NCBI RefSeq assembly: GCF_003725795.1
Contig: NZ_RBEE01000005.1
Coordinates: forward strand, 80,533 to 144,532
DNA length: 64,000 nt
From: Pedobacter jejuensis
GTDB taxonomy: Bacteria; Bacteroidota; Bacteroidia; Sphingobacteriales; Sphingobacteriaceae
Reading direction: 5' to 3'
Below, piece by piece: positions 62,781 to 64,000 of the stretch. Both the position numbers and the translations under genes were made by a program. Position 1 is the first letter of the stretch. Each line of letters begins with the position of its first letter. The notes beneath the pieces are model-generated. The model made no database searches. It was not told the origin of the DNA and saw only the letters and a program-made list of their open reading frames with translations.

Positions 62781-63312
62781 ATATCATCCCTTATAACTGC
62801 CTAAAATTCGACGGTAAATGTTCGCTAAAGCTGAAAAGTAAGTGGAGAATAGCACCGTCTCGATAAGGAAATACGGGGTATTAAAATGGATTATACTATA
62901 AATTATTTTAGGGAAATCTCATCAATTTTTTGTGAAAAAAACTCTGACAAACTCTGCCAAACCAGCATTTTTTTTGTCGGAATTTGTGACTTTTTTCGAT
63001 CTCTTTTTTAAAAAAAGTAATCGTGGAGAATTGCTTTGCGGCCACAAGAAAATCTCAAAAAAACAGTGGAGAATAAGGCAAAAAATCCTTGAAAATCAAG
63101 AAAAAGTCAGTATTTTTATAATAGGCAATTTTGAAAAAAGGGTAAAAACTGCATTTCTGATATTTTAAACGATGATTCTATCAATGATTTTCAGTCAAAA
63201 ACACCGTCAAAACTCTGCCAAAAACACTAAAAAACTGCAAAATGAAAAATCAAAAACTGCTCTCAGAGCATCAAAAACGCAGTTTGAGTAATGCAATAGA
63301 GGCGCTTTCCAC
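62781..63312. other. ICE right end with integrase arm-site repeats
   Basis: No convincing gene. The paired motif ACTCTGACA-ACTCTGCCA lies at 62941-62959 and a half copy at 63203-63220, matching the left end motif at 21599-21618. The DNA is AT-rich with many A-runs. Confidence 0.5.
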
Positions 63313-63327
63313 TCCGATATTCTCCAC
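63313..63327 (+). repeat. Right attachment site (attR core)
   Basis: This is an exact copy of the tRNA 3' sequence TCCGATATTCTCCAC. It marks the right edge of the ICE and the left edge of the next element. Confidence 0.85.
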
Positions 63328-63332
63328 GGGTA

Positions 63333-63372
63333 CTTCTAAGTCATTGAAAAACAATGACTTAGAAGATTTTTT
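63333..63372 (+). terminator. Hairpin with T-run just after attR
   Basis: A perfect 14-bp stem, CTTCTAAGTCATTG and CAATGACTTAGAAG, encloses AAAAA and is followed by ATTTTTTG. It comes from the left end of the second element and would stop transcription coming out of the tRNA gene. Confidence 0.7.
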
Positions 63373-63541
63373 GCCCCGTAACTCTGACACAAGTCTGCCA
63401 CTAAACGCCACGGGAGTCCAAAATTCACCCCGTCCGGCTAGGCGAAAAAATCAAAATTCTTCTGAAGAAAATCCTAAAAATGGTGGGTACTCCCAGCGTC
63501 AGTCCCATGAAAAAACTTCTCGTGTGGCGAATTTTGGCTTT

Positions 63542-63847
63542 ATGGATATTCCTGAATTGCCATACACTGTTCCCCGCATCGTAAAAGGACGGACCATAAT
63601 AAAGGTTCCTGTGGGGAGTACGATGGAAAAAGAGGTTGCCAAACAAAGTTGGTATGTAGAATTCTTTTTTCACAATGCAGCAGAAGAACGGATGGAGCGG
63701 ATCAGGGTAACCAGGAAGCTCAACAGGATAAAGGATCCAAGGCAAAAGCTTAAAAACTTTAATAATCTGTGTGAAGCATGGATAAACCGCTTCAAATTGA
63801 CCCCTCTTCGCCAATCTAAAAAGTTCCCCTTAGCCGAGTTAATTTGA
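63542..63847 (+). pseudogene. N-terminal fragment of a second tyrosine recombinase
   Basis: From ATG 63542 (MDIPELPYTVPRIVKGR) about 80 residues align with the first integrase (KQSWYVEFFFHNAAEERMERIRVTRKLNRIKDPRQKLKNFNNLCEAW against its residues 5-80). After about base 63785 the similarity stops and the frame ends at 63847. The catalytic domain is missing. The arm-site motif ACTCTGACA-AGTCTGCCA (63381-63400) lies before it, as in the first element. Confidence 0.8.
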
Positions 63848-63903
63848 TAAGGTTCGCCAAAGGAAAAAGACCCCTTTGCGCCAATCCAAATTGACCCCCT
63901 TGA
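63788..63903. mobile_element. Probable left end of an IS21-type insertion
   Basis: Repeated blocks TTCGCCAATC, TTCGCCAAAG and GCGCCAATCC, each followed by a run like TTGACCCC or AGTTCCCC, lie about 45 bp apart. IS21-family ends carry such multiple terminal repeats. The start of these repeats coincides with the break in the second integrase. The transposase would be outside the window. Confidence 0.45.
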
Positions 63904-64000
63904 AATTGCAGATTCGTTTGTGCTAAATGGTTTATAGGAATATGTTTTTGTTTAGCTTTTAGCCGAACAAAAACTGTTGATTACAATGTCCATGAGTCTT

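Larger units (their letters stand above)
21531..63327 (+). mobile_element. Integrative and conjugative element in tRNA-Ala, about 41.8 kb
   Basis: A 15-bp sequence from the tRNA 3' end (TCCGATATTCTCCAC) recurs at 63313-63327. Just inside the left copy lies a tyrosine recombinase. Between the two copies lie a relaxase, relaxosome protein, coupling protein, RteC and a Bacteroidetes-type tra operon. Cargo: TIR gene, ECF/FecR/SusCD/TlpA/M16 block, accessory genes and a DGQHR/HEPN operon. The element may be impaired, as no traN was found. Confidence 0.88.

Noticed and set aside
62932..63168. 78-codon plus frame with GTG start at the ICE right end
   Set aside because: Low-complexity Lys/Phe-rich sequence over A-runs, and it overlaps the arm-site repeats.
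63242..63541. Upstream extension of the second integrase frame from 63242
   Set aside because: It would read through attR and the terminator hairpin, and the homology with the first integrase starts only near 63542.

Overview
The window looks like a chromosome segment from a Bacteroidota bacterium, most likely of the family Sphingobacteriaceae (Pedobacter/Mucilaginibacter-like). The reasons are paired SusC/SusD genes, an ECF sigma/FecR/STN-SusC cascade with the N-terminal leader typical of that family, AT-rich intergenic DNA, few Shine-Dalgarno sites, and Bacteroidetes-type tra genes. Species cannot be decided from the sequence alone.

Bases 1-21,470 are ordinary chromosome. They hold the end of an unidentified gene, a secreted sugar-dehydrogenase-like cytochrome c protein, a TonB-dependent receptor, rpiA, a LiaF-like membrane protein, a DUF3887-type alpha/beta hydrolase, a YihY/BrkB membrane protein, YjbQ, an M23 peptidase lipoprotein, kduI-kduD (uronate catabolism), a beta-carbonic anhydrase, a SusC/SusD pair, a Crp/Fnr regulator, a HAD hydrolase coupled to a CAT-like acyltransferase, and tRNA-Ala(GGC). 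The intergenic DNA holds a 222-bp triple tandem repeat and a two-copy structured repeat.

Bases 21,531-63,327 are an integrative and conjugative element (ICE) of about 41.8 kb inserted in the 3' end of tRNA-Ala. A 15-bp copy of the tRNA end lies at its far boundary. From the left it carries a tyrosine recombinase, a TIR-domain gene, a hairpin-rich presumed oriT, relaxosome protein, relaxase and coupling protein (mobA-mobB-mobC). Next comes an 11-kb cargo block (ECF sigma, FecR anti-sigma, STN-SusC, SusD, TlpA-like thioredoxin, M16 zinc protease) that looks like a self-sensing outer-membrane uptake and peptide-processing system. After that lie an RNA polymerase alpha-CTD-like small gene, RteC, and a tra operon (traE, F, G, I, J, K, L, M). 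I could not find traN or later tra genes. A tail of accessory genes follows (histone H1-like, WYL-like, DnaJ-like, DUF6908-like).

The right end of the ICE (56,981-62,780, minus strand) is the most interesting part. It is a tightly packed four-gene operon: a truncated Dam methylase, a 766-residue protein with a nuclease-like N-terminus, a DGQHR-type core and a C-terminal HEPN R-x4-H motif, a four-helix membrane protein, and a second DGQHR protein. It resembles a defence module not obviously matching a named system. A 1,394-bp IS256-family element with clean 33-bp ends and an 8-bp target duplication has landed in codons 5-7 of the membrane-protein gene, and its transposase carries a 1-nt frameshift.

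Beyond the right attachment site lies the left end of a second, related element: the N-terminal part of another integrase, cut off by what look like IS21-type terminal repeats. Elements have therefore accumulated in tandem at this tRNA. Base composition changes along the ICE: tra and mob genes look richer in G+C, while the TIR and DGQHR genes are AT-rich, which suggests a mosaic origin.
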